Source: Fen-999 sp041480065
Lineage (GTDB): Bacteria; Pseudomonadota; Gammaproteobacteria; Burkholderiales; Rhodocyclaceae
Assembly (NCBI GenBank): GCA_041480065.1
Contig: JBGOZF010000020.1
Location: forward strand, 1 to 64,000
Length of the DNA stretch: 64,000 nt
Direction: 5' to 3'
Shown here: piece by piece, positions 50,742-59,817 of the stretch
Layout: each line of letters opens with the position of its first letter
How positions within the stretch are numbered: position 1 is the stretch's first letter
The notes under the pieces: model-generated
Told to the model about the DNA's origin: nothing
The model's database searches: none
What the model saw: the letters and a program-made list of their open reading frames with translations, nothing else
Program-made: the position numbers and the translations under genes

Positions 50742-53700
50742 TCAGAGCAGCACCCGCTCGATCCCCCCAGCGTTGGCAGCTCGTAGGTATTTCTCCAGCC
50801 AATCCTTGCCGAGCAGGCGCTTGGCCATCTCGACGACGATGTAGTCGGCCTCGACATTCACGTCCTCGCGGTAGCGCTGTAGCCCTTGCAGACAGCTCGG
50901 GCAGGAGGTCAGGATCTTGACGTCGCCGGCGTAGCCGTCGGCGGTGAGCTTTGCCACGCCCTGCGCGATCTCCTGCTGCTTCCTGAAGCGCACCTGGGTG
51001 GCGATGTCGGGGCGGCTGATGGCGAAAGTCCCGGCTTCGCCGCAGCAGCGGTCGGAGAGGTCGACCGGTTGGCCCATCAGGCCGGTGGCGACCTTGATCG
51101 GGCTCATGGTCTTCATCGGCGTGTGGCAAGGGTCGTGGTACATGAAGCGCGTACCCGGGACCGCCTCCAGTTTCACGCCCTTCTCGAGCAGGTACTCGTG
51201 GATGTCGAGCAGCCGGCAGCCGGGGAAGATCTTGTCGAACTCGTATTTCGCCAACTGGTCGATGCAGGTGCCGCAGGAGACCAGCACGGTCTTGATGTCG
51301 AGGTAGTTGAGCGTGTTGGCGACGCGGTGGAGCAGCACGCGATTCTGCGTCGTGATCGCCTGGCCGAGATCCTCGTTGCCGCCCGATGTTTGCGGGTAGC
51401 CGCAACAGAGATAGCCGGGCGGCAGCACGGTGACGGCGCCGAGGTCGTAGAGCATGGCCTGCGTCGCCAGTGCGACCTGCGAGAACAAGCGCTCCGAGCC
51501 GCAGCCGGGAAAGTAGAACACGGCGTCCCGATCTTCGTCACTGAGTTCCGTCGCCTTGGCCGGGTCGCGGATGACCGGGATCAGGCGGTCGTCCTCGATG
51601 TCGAGCAGCGCCCGCGGCGTCCTCAAAGGCACATGCGCGGGCAGCGGCTTGTTGAGGAAGTGGATGACCTGCGTCTTCAGGCTCGGCCGGCCGAGCGTGG
51701 CCGGCGGATGGGCGAGCGTTTCGCTGACGATGCCGACCGACTTGGTCAGTTGATGGCCGAGCCGCTGCGCGCGGTAGCCGAGTCCGACCATGCCGGCGCG
51801 CATGGCACGGATGGCGGACGGGTCCTTGCTGGTGAGAAAGCGCATTGCCAGCCGCGTCGTCGGGCTGGTCTTCTTCTTGTGCTGCCGGCGCAGGAAGTTG
51901 CGCATGGCGATGGAGACGTTGCCGAAATCGATGTCCACCGGGCAGGGCTTGATGCAGCGATGGCAAACCGTGCAGTGGTCGCCGATGTCGGAGAACTCGC
52001 CGAAATGCTGAAGGCTGATGCCGCGCCGCGTCTGTTCTTCGTACAGGAAGGCTTCGATCAGCAGCGAGGTGCCGAGGATCTTGTTGCGCGGGCTGTAGAG
52101 CAGGTTGGCCTGCGGCACGTGCGTCGAGCAGACCGGCTTGCACTTGCCGCAGCGCAGGCAGTCCTTGACCAGGCTCGAGATTTCGCCGATCTCGGACTGC
52201 TCCATGATCAGCGATTCGACGCCGAGCAGCGCGAACGAAGGCGTGTAGGCGTTGCGCAGATCGGCCTCGGCCATCAGCTTGCCGCGGTTGAAGCGGCCGT
52301 CCGGGTCGATGCGCTGCTTGTATTCGCGGAAGGGGCGGATCTCGTCGTCTGACAGGAACTCGAGCTTGGTGATGCCGATGCCATGCTCGCCGGAGATGAC
52401 GCCACCAAGGCCGCGGGCGAGGTGCATGATGCGCTCGACCGCCTTGTAAGCGGTTTGCAGCATCTCGTAGCGGTCGGAGTTGACCGGGATGTTGGTGTGC
52501 ACGTTGCCGTCGCCGGCGTGCATGTGCAGGGCGACGAAGACGCGGCCGCGCAATGCCTCGCCGTGCAGGGTGTCGATGCGCTCCAGCACCGGCCGGTAGA
52601 GGTTGCCGTCGAAGATGGCCTGGAGTTGTGGCCTGAGTTGTTCTTTCCAGGAAACGCGTACCGAGTGGTCCTGCAACTTGTGGAAGACCGTGCCTGTCGT
52701 GGCTCGCGCCTTGGGCAGCGGGTGCCAGGCCTTGAGCGGCACGGGCGGCGGCGGCAGCGGGTGCCAGGTCTTCAGCTTCGGCTTCGGCGGCCAGTGGGCA
52801 TCGAGGCTGTCGAGCAGCAACTGCCAGTGCGCGCGCGTTTCGGCGATGGCGGCGAGTGCCTGCTCGCGGCGATCGCCGACCAGTTCGGCCTTGTCGACGG
52901 TCGACTCGCCGACATGCAAGGGCAGGTCTCCGCGCAGGAAATCGGCCAGGGTGTCGCAGAGTTCCAGCTTGTTGGCGATCGAGAGTTCGATGTTGATGCG
53001 CTCGATGCCGTCGCAGTAGTCGCCCATGCGCGGCAGCGGGATCACGACGTCTTCATTGACCTTGAAGGCGTTGGTGTGGCGGGCGATGGCGGCCGTGCGG
53101 GAGCGGTCGAGCCAGAACTTCTTTCGCGCCTCGGCGGATGCGGCGATGAAGCCCTCGCCGGAGCGCAGGCTGGCGATGCGCACCACCTCAGCCGTCGCGC
53201 GCATCACCGCGCTTTCGTTTTCGCCGACGATGTCGCCGATCAGCACCATCTTCGGCCGGCCCTGGCGCTTGGCCTTGGTGGCGTAGCCGACCGCTCTGAC
53301 GTAGCGCTCGTCGAGATGTTCGAGGCCGGCGAGTATGGCGCCGCCGGGCCGGGGCTTCAGGTACTCGGTGATCTCGACAATGCTCGGCACCGCATCGCGC
53401 ACCTGGCCGAAGAACTCCAGGCAGAAAGTGCGCACGACCGGCGGCATGCGGTGCAGCAGCCACACCGCCGAAGTGATGATGCCGTCGCAACCTTCCTTCT
53501 GCACGCCGGGCAAGCCGGCGAGGAACTTGTCGGTGACGTCCTTGCCCAGCCCGGCCTTGCGGAAAGTGCGCCCGGGGATGGTGAGGAATTCCTCGCCGAG
53601 CACCTTGCCATCGTCGTCGAAACGCTTGAGCCGGAAGGTCGCGGTCTCCTGATCGTGGATCTTGCCCAGGTTGTGGCCGATGCGCTCGACTTCCAGCCAG

Positions 53701-54617
53701 TTGCCGTCGGGCGTGACCATCTTCCACGACGCCAGGTTGTCGAGCGCGGTGCCCCAGAGCACGGCCTTCTTGCCGCCGGCGTTCATGGCGATGTTGCCGC
53801 CGATGCATGAGGCGTCGGCCGAGGTCGGGTCGCAGGCGAACACCAGCCCTGCCTCGTCGGCGCGGTCCATGACCCGGCGCGTGACGACGCCGGCGCCGGT
53901 GCGGATGGTGGCGTAGGGCCGGGCGACGCCGGGCAGCGTGGTTTCCGCGGCCGGACCCATGTCGATCAGCTTCTCGGTGTTGATGACCACCGAGCGCGGT
54001 GTCAGCGGCACGGCGCCGCCGGTGTAGCCGGTGCCGCCGCCGCGCGGGATGATGGTCAGTCCGAGCTCGATGCAGTCGCGCACCAGCGGCGCGACTTCGG
54101 CCTCGGTGTCGGGCGTCAGCACCACGAACGGGTATTCGACGCGCCAGTCGGTGGCGTCGGTGACGTGCGCGACGCGGGAGAGACCATCGAAGCAGATGTT
54201 GTCCCGCCGCGTGTGCTTTGCGAGCACGCGTTGGACTTCGCGGCGCAGATCCCAGGTTTCCGAGAACCAGCGCTCGAAGCTCTCGACCGCCACTCGTGCA
54301 GCGGCCAGGAGTTGCGTCACGGCCTCGTTGCCGCTGCGGCGCTTGTCGATTTCGGTCAGGCGGTGGCGCAGGGCATGGACCAGCGCCTCGCGCCGCTGCG
54401 GGTTGGCGAGCAGGTCGTCTTCGAGATAGGGATTGCGGCGCAAGACCCAGATGTCGCCGAGCACTTCGTAGAGCATGCGCGCCGAACGGCCGGTGACCCG
54501 CTGGGCGCGCAACTCGTCAAGCACGCGCCACGCCTCCCGGCCGAGCAGGCGGATCACGATCTCCCGGTCGGAGAATGACGTGTAGTTGTAAGGGATTTCC
54601 CTGAGACGGCTGGGCAT
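50742..54617 (-). CDS. DUF3683 FAD-linked oxidase / 4Fe-4S / cysteine-rich-domain oxidoreductase
   Basis: A 1291-aa fusion. N-terminal DUF3683 (about 1-120; LREIPYNYTSFSDREIVIRL), then FAD_binding_4 (PRGGGTGYTGGAVPLTPRSV) and FAD-oxidase C domain (ALHMHAGDGNVHTNIPVN; GVISGEHGIGITK). A ferredoxin-like module carries CLRCGKCKPVCSTH and CTVCHRCIKPCPVD, and two CCG domains follow (FYFPGCGSERLF, GYLCCGYPQTSGG, LVSCGTCIDQ, HDPCHTP, RCCGEAG). Homologues combine a D-lactate or D-2-hydroxyglutarate dehydrogenase-like flavin unit with a GlcF/HdrD-like Fe-S electron carrier. The substrate is unknown; it should feed electrons to quinones. A 48-bp copy of its end occurs at 45281. Confidence 0.92.
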   Translation of the reverse strand: MPSRLREIPYNYTSFSDREIVIRLLGREAWRVLDELRAQRVTGRSARMLYEVLGDIWVLRRNPYLEDDLLANPQRREALVHALRHRLTEIDKRRSGNEAVTQLLAAARVAVESFERWFSETWDLRREVQRVLAKHTRRDNICFDGLSRVAHVTDATDWRVEYPFVVLTPDTEAEVAPLVRDCIELGLTIIPRGGGTGYTGGAVPLTPRSVVINTEKLIDMGPAAETTLPGVARPYATIRTGAGVVTRRVMDRADEAGLVFACDPTSADASCIGGNIAMNAGGKKAVLWGTALDNLASWKMVTPDGNWLEVERIGHNLGKIHDQETATFRLKRFDDDGKVLGEEFLTIPGRTFRKAGLGKDVTDKFLAGLPGVQKEGCDGIITSAVWLLHRMPPVVRTFCLEFFGQVRDAVPSIVEITEYLKPRPGGAILAGLEHLDERYVRAVGYATKAKRQGRPKMVLIGDIVGENESAVMRATAEVVRIASLRSGEGFIAASAEARKKFWLDRSRTAAIARHTNAFKVNEDVVIPLPRMGDYCDGIERINIELSIANKLELCDTLADFLRGDLPLHVGESTVDKAELVGDRREQALAAIAETRAHWQLLLDSLDAHWPPKPKLKTWHPLPPPPVPLKAWHPLPKARATTGTVFHKLQDHSVRVSWKEQLRPQLQAIFDGNLYRPVLERIDTLHGEALRGRVFVALHMHAGDGNVHTNIPVNSDRYEMLQTAYKAVERIMHLARGLGGVISGEHGIGITKLEFLSDDEIRPFREYKQRIDPDGRFNRGKLMAEADLRNAYTPSFALLGVESLIMEQSEIGEISSLVKDCLRCGKCKPVCSTHVPQANLLYSPRNKILGTSLLIEAFLYEEQTRRGISLQHFGEFSDIGDHCTVCHRCIKPCPVDIDFGNVSIAMRNFLRRQHKKKTSPTTRLAMRFLTSKDPSAIRAMRAGMVGLGYRAQRLGHQLTKSVGIVSETLAHPPATLGRPSLKTQVIHFLNKPLPAHVPLRTPRALLDIEDDRLIPVIRDPAKATELSDEDRDAVFYFPGCGSERLFSQVALATQAMLYDLGAVTVLPPGYLCCGYPQTSGGNEDLGQAITTQNRVLLHRVANTLNYLDIKTVLVSCGTCIDQLAKYEFDKIFPGCRLLDIHEYLLEKGVKLEAVPGTRFMYHDPCHTPMKTMSPIKVATGLMGQPVDLSDRCCGEAGTFAISRPDIATQVRFRKQQEIAQGVAKLTADGYAGDVKILTSCPSCLQGLQRYREDVNVEADYIVVEMAKRLLGKDWLEKYLRAANAGGIERVLL

Positions 54618-54791
54618 GCTTCCAAGTCGCTTTCAAAGTAATGCTTCGTTGTCGGGCCTTGCCGTGCGAGTTGCACTGTCCGCGGCCCTCCGCCTCGCCT
54701 TCCTTTGAAATCGACCTGGAAAGAAGGGCGGCAACAAAAGCTTGTTATTCTAGGCCATTCGCTGCACTGCAAAAACCATGAGCCTTACGCT

Positions 54792-56147
54792 GTGACCCAA
54801 GCGCACCATTCCACTCTCCGCCAACTGATACGCCTTGCGTGGCCCGTGTTGATTGCACAGGTAGCGGTGGTGCTGAACGGCGTCATCGATACCATCATGG
54901 CCGGCCGGCTCTCGGCCCTCGATCTTGCCGCCGTCGGCATCGGCGCCAGCATCTACATCACGGTCTTCGTTTCCTGCATGGGCGTGCTGCTGGCGCTGAC
55001 CCCGACCGTCGCCCACTTGTACGGTGCCGGCCGCAGCGCGGATATCGGGGAGGAAGTGCGCCAGTCGGCGTGGCTGGCGCTGGCGCTCTCGGTGGCTGGG
55101 ATGCTCGTGCTCCTGCATCCCGACCCCTTTCTGGCGTTCTCGCGGCTGACGCCGGAGGTCGAAGCAAAAGTGCGCGCCTACTTGCAGGCAGTTTCGTGGG
55201 GCGTGGTGCCGTCGCTGGCCTTCCGCATCTTCTACGGCTTCATGTCGGGCATCGGCCGGCCGCGGGCGGTGATGACCTTCAACCTGATCGGGCTGATCGC
55301 GAAAATTCCGCTCAACCTGCTCTTCATGTTCGAGTTGGACATGGGCGCCGCCGGCTGCGCTGCCAGCACGGCGGTGATCTCCTGGGCCACGGCCCTGCTC
55401 GCCTGGGGTTGGTGCGCGCGCCAGCCCGATTGCGCCGAGTTCGCCGTCTTCGCCCGGCTGACCCGGCCGCGTCCGGCGGACATCGGCGCCCTGTTGCGCC
55501 TGGGTGCGCCAATCGGCGCGACCTTCCTGGTCGACGTTACCGCCTTCACCTTCATGGCGCTGTTCGTGGCGCGCCTGGGCCCCACGACTTCGGCCGCGCA
55601 CCAGATTGCCGCCAACCTTGCGGTGCTGACTTTCATGATCCCGCTGTCGATGGGCAACGCCGCGCTGGTCCTGGCGGGCCACGCGCTCGGCGCCGGCGAC
55701 CCGGCGGCGGCCCGCCGCGCCGGGCTCATGGGGCTGGCGGTCGGCATGTGCGTCTCGCTCGGCGTCGGTATCCTGCTCTGGCTTGGCGCCGGAGTGCTTG
55801 TCGCGATCTATACCCCGGATGCTGCGGTACGGGCCATCGCTACGACATTGGTTGCGATCGTCGCCTTCTATCACGTTGCCGACTCCATCCAGGGGGTCGT
55901 CGTCAACGTGCTGCGCGGCTACAAGAAGACCGCCGTGCCGATGGTCGCCTACGCGGTTTCGCTCTGGGGCGTGGGACTCGGCGGCGGCTATGTGCTCGGC
56001 CTTACCGACCTGGCCGGACCGGCGCGCGGCGCAGCCGGCTTCTGGCTGGCGGCCGCATGCAGCCTGGTGCTTGCGGGTACCATAGTCCTGGTCTACTTCC
56101 TTCGCGTGTCCCGGAGGGCGGTAGCGCTCCAGACGACGAAGGCGTAG
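54792..56147 (+). CDS. MATE-family multidrug/cation efflux protein (NorM-like)
   Basis: A 451-aa exporter of about twelve membrane helices, driven by Na+ or H+ gradients. Family motifs include RLAWPVLIAQVAVVLNGVIDTIMAGRLSALDLAAVGIG at the N-terminus, RIFYGFMSGIGRPRAVM, and AAHQIAANLAVLTFMIPLSMGNAAL in the second half. The best start is GTG 54792, giving the usual length; a more upstream frame adds an atypical 29-residue polar extension. It is divergent from the DUF3683 oxidoreductase with 174 bases between starts. Substrate unknown. Confidence 0.92.
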   Translation: MTQAHHSTLRQLIRLAWPVLIAQVAVVLNGVIDTIMAGRLSALDLAAVGIGASIYITVFVSCMGVLLALTPTVAHLYGAGRSADIGEEVRQSAWLALALSVAGMLVLLHPDPFLAFSRLTPEVEAKVRAYLQAVSWGVVPSLAFRIFYGFMSGIGRPRAVMTFNLIGLIAKIPLNLLFMFELDMGAAGCAASTAVISWATALLAWGWCARQPDCAEFAVFARLTRPRPADIGALLRLGAPIGATFLVDVTAFTFMALFVARLGPTTSAAHQIAANLAVLTFMIPLSMGNAALVLAGHALGAGDPAAARRAGLMGLAVGMCVSLGVGILLWLGAGVLVAIYTPDAAVRAIATTLVAIVAFYHVADSIQGVVVNVLRGYKKTAVPMVAYAVSLWGVGLGGGYVLGLTDLAGPARGAAGFWLAAACSLVLAGTIVLVYFLRVSRRAVALQTTKA

Positions 56148-56226
56148 CCGAGCCGCTCTGCGTCCGTTGGAGGCAAAGGCAAAGACAAGAACGCTCATTG
56201 ATACCGACTTCAGGGGAAAACAGGCC

Positions 56227-56784
56227 ATGGGGGAAACATCATTTGCTTTTCACGGCAGGGCATTCGGGGGCACCACGCTTCATTCGTCGCGGCGCACCGG
56301 TCATTCCAGCGCCGGATCTTCCTGGAAGGCGAAATGCGTGCTCTTCCTTTGCTCACTCGGCGTCCTCGTCGTGTCCGGGTCTGCGCTGGCCGAACAGCCA
56401 GCGCTCCTGGGGGATCTCGAGGCGATGCATCCCAACAAACTGTCGAAGCAACAACTGGAGCAGTTGCTGCCGGGCGCGAAGATGAGCCGGAAGGTGTATT
56501 CGGGCAGCACGAACTACTGGACCAACGAGCCTGACGGCACGCTGGTAGTCTCGACGGACAACCGCGGCCGCATTGGCACGAGTGCCATGGCGGTGCCATC
56601 GACCTCGCCCGGAAGATGGCACATCTCGCCGGAGGGCCGCTACTGCGTCACCATCGAATGGAAGAAGATTGCGACCGAAGACTGGTGTCGCTACGTCTTC
56701 GAGACTTCCGAGGGTTACTACAGTTCCAAGTCGGACCAGAACAGATCAGAGAAGGTCTATCGTCTCGAGATCAACGGCAGGTAA
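56227..56784 (+). CDS. Exported hypothetical protein, DUF995-like
   Basis: A 185-aa protein with a hydrophobic export segment unusually far from the N-terminus (VLFLCSLGVLVVSGSALAE, about residues 38-56), so translation may really begin later. The exported body has LEAMHPNKLSKQQLEQLLPG, then VYSGSTNYWTNEPDGTLVVS and RWHISPEGRYCVTIEWKKIA, followed by WCRYVFETSEGYYSSKS. This pattern resembles DUF995 proteins. AGGGGA lies 9 bases before ATG 56227; an in-frame TTG at 56167 is less likely. It converges on the diguanylate cyclase with a 23-base gap. Confidence 0.68.
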   Translation: MGETSFAFHGRAFGGTTLHSSRRTGHSSAGSSWKAKCVLFLCSLGVLVVSGSALAEQPALLGDLEAMHPNKLSKQQLEQLLPGAKMSRKVYSGSTNYWTNEPDGTLVVSTDNRGRIGTSAMAVPSTSPGRWHISPEGRYCVTIEWKKIATEDWCRYVFETSEGYYSSKSDQNRSEKVYRLEINGR

Positions 56785-56807
56785 GCAGTTCCGACCGGGC
56801 TCCAGGA

Positions 56808-58775
56808 TCAGGTGGCAACAACCCGGTTTCGTCCGGCGCTCTTGGCCTCATAGAGCGCCAGGTCGGCGCGGCCGAGCACCGCGCCGATGCTGAAATCGTC
56901 CGGCGCCAGGGTGGCCACACCGATGGAGGCGGTAAACCGGAGCGCGGGCTTGCCCGGCACGGGAACTTCGGTCGCGGCCACCGCGCGACACAGGCGTTCG
57001 GCAACCTCCAGGGCTTTCTGGCTTCCGGTCTCCGGCAACAGGATCGCGAATTCCTCGCCGCCCAGGCGGCCGAGGGTGTCTTCGGCACGCAGGGTCGCCC
57101 GACCAATCTGCACCAGCCGCTGCAAGACCAGGTCGCCGACCGGGTGCCCGTGCCGGTCGTTGATGTCCTTGAAGTGGTCCAGGTCCAGCATCAGCACCGA
57201 TATCTGCTTCGAATAGCGACGGGCTCGCGCCACCTCGTGCTCGGCCAGTTCGAGAAAATAGCGCCGGTTGGCGCAGCCGGTCAGGGCATCGGTGTGCGCT
57301 TCCTGTTCGAGCTTTCGTTGCAGCTCCTTGTGGTCGGTGATGTCCTGTATCACCCCCAGCAGCTCCGCCTCTTCCGGCGCCGTGACGTCGACGAGGGTGC
57401 CGATGATCTGCGGCTGCGCCTGGGCGCCAAGAAGCATCAGCTCGCCCATGCCGTGTATCGCGCGCACCCGCTGGTCAGGCAGGATGATCCTGAACTCGAT
57501 GTCGAAACTCGCCCCGTCGCGGGCAGCAGCGATGTGGCTCGCAACCCGTGCTCGGTCCTCGGGGTGTATTGCCTGGCAGAAGGTATCGTAGCTGGGGGCG
57601 TGGTTCTCCGGCTGGTAGCCCAGAATCCGGTAGGTTTCGTCCGACCAGCGAATGTCGCCGGTGCTCACATCCAGTTCCCAATGGCCGAGATGGGCCATGG
57701 CCTGTGCCATCTTCAGGCTGCGCTCGCTCTTGCGCAGCGCGACTTCGCCTTCCTTGATGCGCTGATAGGTACGTGCGTTGTCGATGGCAAGGCCGGCGAC
57801 GCCGGCGACCGACAGCGCGAGATTGAGGTAATGGCTGCGATATTCCGGGAAGGCGAAACGATCGACCGCGACGACTCCCAGCGCTTCTCCCGCCCTGGCG
57901 ATGCGCAGCAGGAATCCGGTCTGCGAGTCAGTCCAGGCCCAGTCGCCGTGCAGCGCCTGGACCTGCACGGCCAGCTCGGCCGGCAGCGCCGGGTCATGGT
58001 GCGCGACGCCGGCCTCAAAGCGGACGTAATGCAACTCCTGCGGTGCGAACAGCATGTGGAACATCTCTTCGATGGCCGCGATGGTCTCCTGTTCATCCTT
58101 CAGCACCGGCAGCCGCCCCAGGAAATCCATGGCTGCCTTGTGGTCGGCCATCTCGCGGCCGTGGTCGCGCTCGCGTTCGCGCGCCTCCTGTTGCGCTTGC
58201 CGCAGATGCCATTCGGCTACCAGGCGAGCGAGCAACTGGCGGACGTAATCGATGCCGACGGCGACGCGGGTGGCCGGCAGTCCGACCGCAGTCGCCAGTT
58301 CGGCCAGCATGCGCGGAGCGTCGGCGACGACGCCGGTGTCCAGCAACACCAGTTCGCGGGCGAAGTCGTGGAAGAATCCCGCTGCGTCGTCTCCGCGGAA
58401 ACCCATCTTGTCCAGCTTGCCGCGCCAGTCCTCGAGCCAGCCCGGGGTGATCAGATAGGCGTCCCGGGCGATCGCTTCAGCAACCAGCGTGGCACCCGCC
58501 ACCAGGTCGAAGCACTCCTCCTGGGGCAATTCCCGGACCGGGGGCCAGTCCGCGGGCGGGCTGCCCAGGCCGCCCAGGCATGCCCGGCCCAGGATCGCCA
58601 CCTCGGCGCAGTTGTCCTCGACAAGCGGGCGCAGTTCTTCCCAGGTGATCGGCGGATGGCCGCAGTTGGCGGGAAAGGCGGCGACCGTGACGTCGGGCCA
58701 ACGCTCGGCAGCGACTGCGGCCCTGAGCTCCGGGTAGTAGTTGCGGCAGCAGAGAATGCACAGTTTCCCGGTCAT
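56808..58775 (-). CDS. DUF1638-GAF-PAS diguanylate cyclase (GGEEF)
   Basis: A 655-aa soluble signalling protein. Residues about 1-185 resemble DUF1638, a family found with corrinoid methyltransferases (CILCCRNYYPELRAAVAAER, AEVAILGRACLGGLG, DAYLITPGWLEDWRGKLDKMGF). Then a GAF-like domain (about 225-340), a PAS domain (350-482; AHLGHWELDVSTGDIRWSDE) and a GGDEF domain (490-655). The active loop is GGEEF (572-576), and an inhibitory I-site RAED (563-566) precedes it by the usual five residues, so it should make c-di-GMP under product inhibition. It begins 4 bases after the stop of the UroD-like gene. Confidence 0.87.
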   Translation of the reverse strand: MTGKLCILCCRNYYPELRAAVAAERWPDVTVAAFPANCGHPPITWEELRPLVEDNCAEVAILGRACLGGLGSPPADWPPVRELPQEECFDLVAGATLVAEAIARDAYLITPGWLEDWRGKLDKMGFRGDDAAGFFHDFARELVLLDTGVVADAPRMLAELATAVGLPATRVAVGIDYVRQLLARLVAEWHLRQAQQEARERERDHGREMADHKAAMDFLGRLPVLKDEQETIAAIEEMFHMLFAPQELHYVRFEAGVAHHDPALPAELAVQVQALHGDWAWTDSQTGFLLRIARAGEALGVVAVDRFAFPEYRSHYLNLALSVAGVAGLAIDNARTYQRIKEGEVALRKSERSLKMAQAMAHLGHWELDVSTGDIRWSDETYRILGYQPENHAPSYDTFCQAIHPEDRARVASHIAAARDGASFDIEFRIILPDQRVRAIHGMGELMLLGAQAQPQIIGTLVDVTAPEEAELLGVIQDITDHKELQRKLEQEAHTDALTGCANRRYFLELAEHEVARARRYSKQISVLMLDLDHFKDINDRHGHPVGDLVLQRLVQIGRATLRAEDTLGRLGGEEFAILLPETGSQKALEVAERLCRAVAATEVPVPGKPALRFTASIGVATLAPDDFSIGAVLGRADLALYEAKSAGRNRVVAT

Positions 58776-58779
58776 GATC

Positions 58780-59817
58780 TTATTCGCCTCGGGCCAGAGG
58801 ATAGCGGCCCCAACGGTCGACGGCGTCGCGAATGGCCAGCAGCACGTCGTCGGGCACCTGCCACGGGATCTCGCCGTGGTTGTCGGCGAGGATGAAGCCG
58901 CCGCCACGGCCGGCATTGGCGATCGCCCGTTTCACTTCGCTCTCCGCCTGCACCGCCGTCCAGCGGCGCATTTCCACGCCATTGAGGTTGCCCAGCAAGG
59001 TGAGCCGGCCGTGCGCGGCGGCCTTCCATTCGGCCAGATCCTCGAGGGCGCTGACGCCCACGGCAGCCGTTCCGGTGGCGGCGATGTCGTCGACGATGTC
59101 CAGCCCCCGCCCCGAGGCGAGATGGGTGGCCGTCGGCCCGCCGATCCGGCGCAGCGTTTCCATGGCCACCCGGTGGCCGGTCTCCAGATAGAGCTGCCGC
59201 GGAATGTTGGTCGTCGAGGACACCGGGTCGGCATAGCCGATCGCCGTCGCCCCCGCCGCCAACTGGGCATTGGCCCATTCGACGCAGAATGCCTGGTTCA
59301 CCGCCATCAGCCGGGCGAAGCGCTCCGGCTGCTCGTAGATCAACTCGATGTACGGGCCGAAGCCCATCTGCATGACCGGCAGCGAGAACGGGGAACTCAC
59401 GACGCCGATGATCGGCACCGTGTCGCCCACCTTCTCCTTCAGCCGGCGTATCGTCTCCAGGCCGCGCGCAAGGCCGGCTGCCTCCGCCACCCGCGGTGGT
59501 TCAAGGCGATCGATGTCCTGGTCGCGGCGGATCACCGGGCCGCCGGCATTGGGCGGCCCATCGTCGATGAAGATCGTCTCGCCGCCGAATGCCTCGAGTT
59601 CGATGGCGGCATAGTAAAAGGGGTACAGGCAGTCGCTGCGGAACTTCTGCAACAGGCGCATCTGGCCCTCGACCACGTAATCGGCGCGGGAGAAGTAGTC
59701 GCGGATGGAGAGGCCCAGTTCCTTCGCCCCGTGCATCGTGGTCAGCAGGAACAAGGGCACGCAGTCCGGCTCCTTGTGCGCCATCGCCGTCAACACCCTC
59801 TGCATCGATGTCATCAT
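58780..59817 (-). CDS. Uroporphyrinogen decarboxylase-fold (MtaA/CmuA-like) methyltransferase homologue
   Basis: A 345-aa UroD-superfamily protein, the fold used by MtaA, MtbA and CmuA to move methyl groups between corrinoid proteins and thiols or tetrahydrofolate. Visible elements are MHGAKELGLSIRDYF, SDCLYPFYYAAIELEAFGGE, GVVSSPFSLPVMQMGF, and a late FILADNHGEIPWQVPDDVL. In MtaA-type enzymes two Cys and a His bind zinc; here the corresponding places read THLASG (His232) and DNHG (His314) without the Cys residues. It overlaps the upstream B12-binding gene by 4 bases (ATGA) and is followed after 4 bases by the diguanylate cyclase. Confidence 0.85.
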   Translation of the reverse strand: MMTSMQRVLTAMAHKEPDCVPLFLLTTMHGAKELGLSIRDYFSRADYVVEGQMRLLQKFRSDCLYPFYYAAIELEAFGGETIFIDDGPPNAGGPVIRRDQDIDRLEPPRVAEAAGLARGLETIRRLKEKVGDTVPIIGVVSSPFSLPVMQMGFGPYIELIYEQPERFARLMAVNQAFCVEWANAQLAAGATAIGYADPVSSTTNIPRQLYLETGHRVAMETLRRIGGPTATHLASGRGLDIVDDIAATGTAAVGVSALEDLAEWKAAAHGRLTLLGNLNGVEMRRWTAVQAESEVKRAIANAGRGGGFILADNHGEIPWQVPDDVLLAIRDAVDRWGRYPLARGE

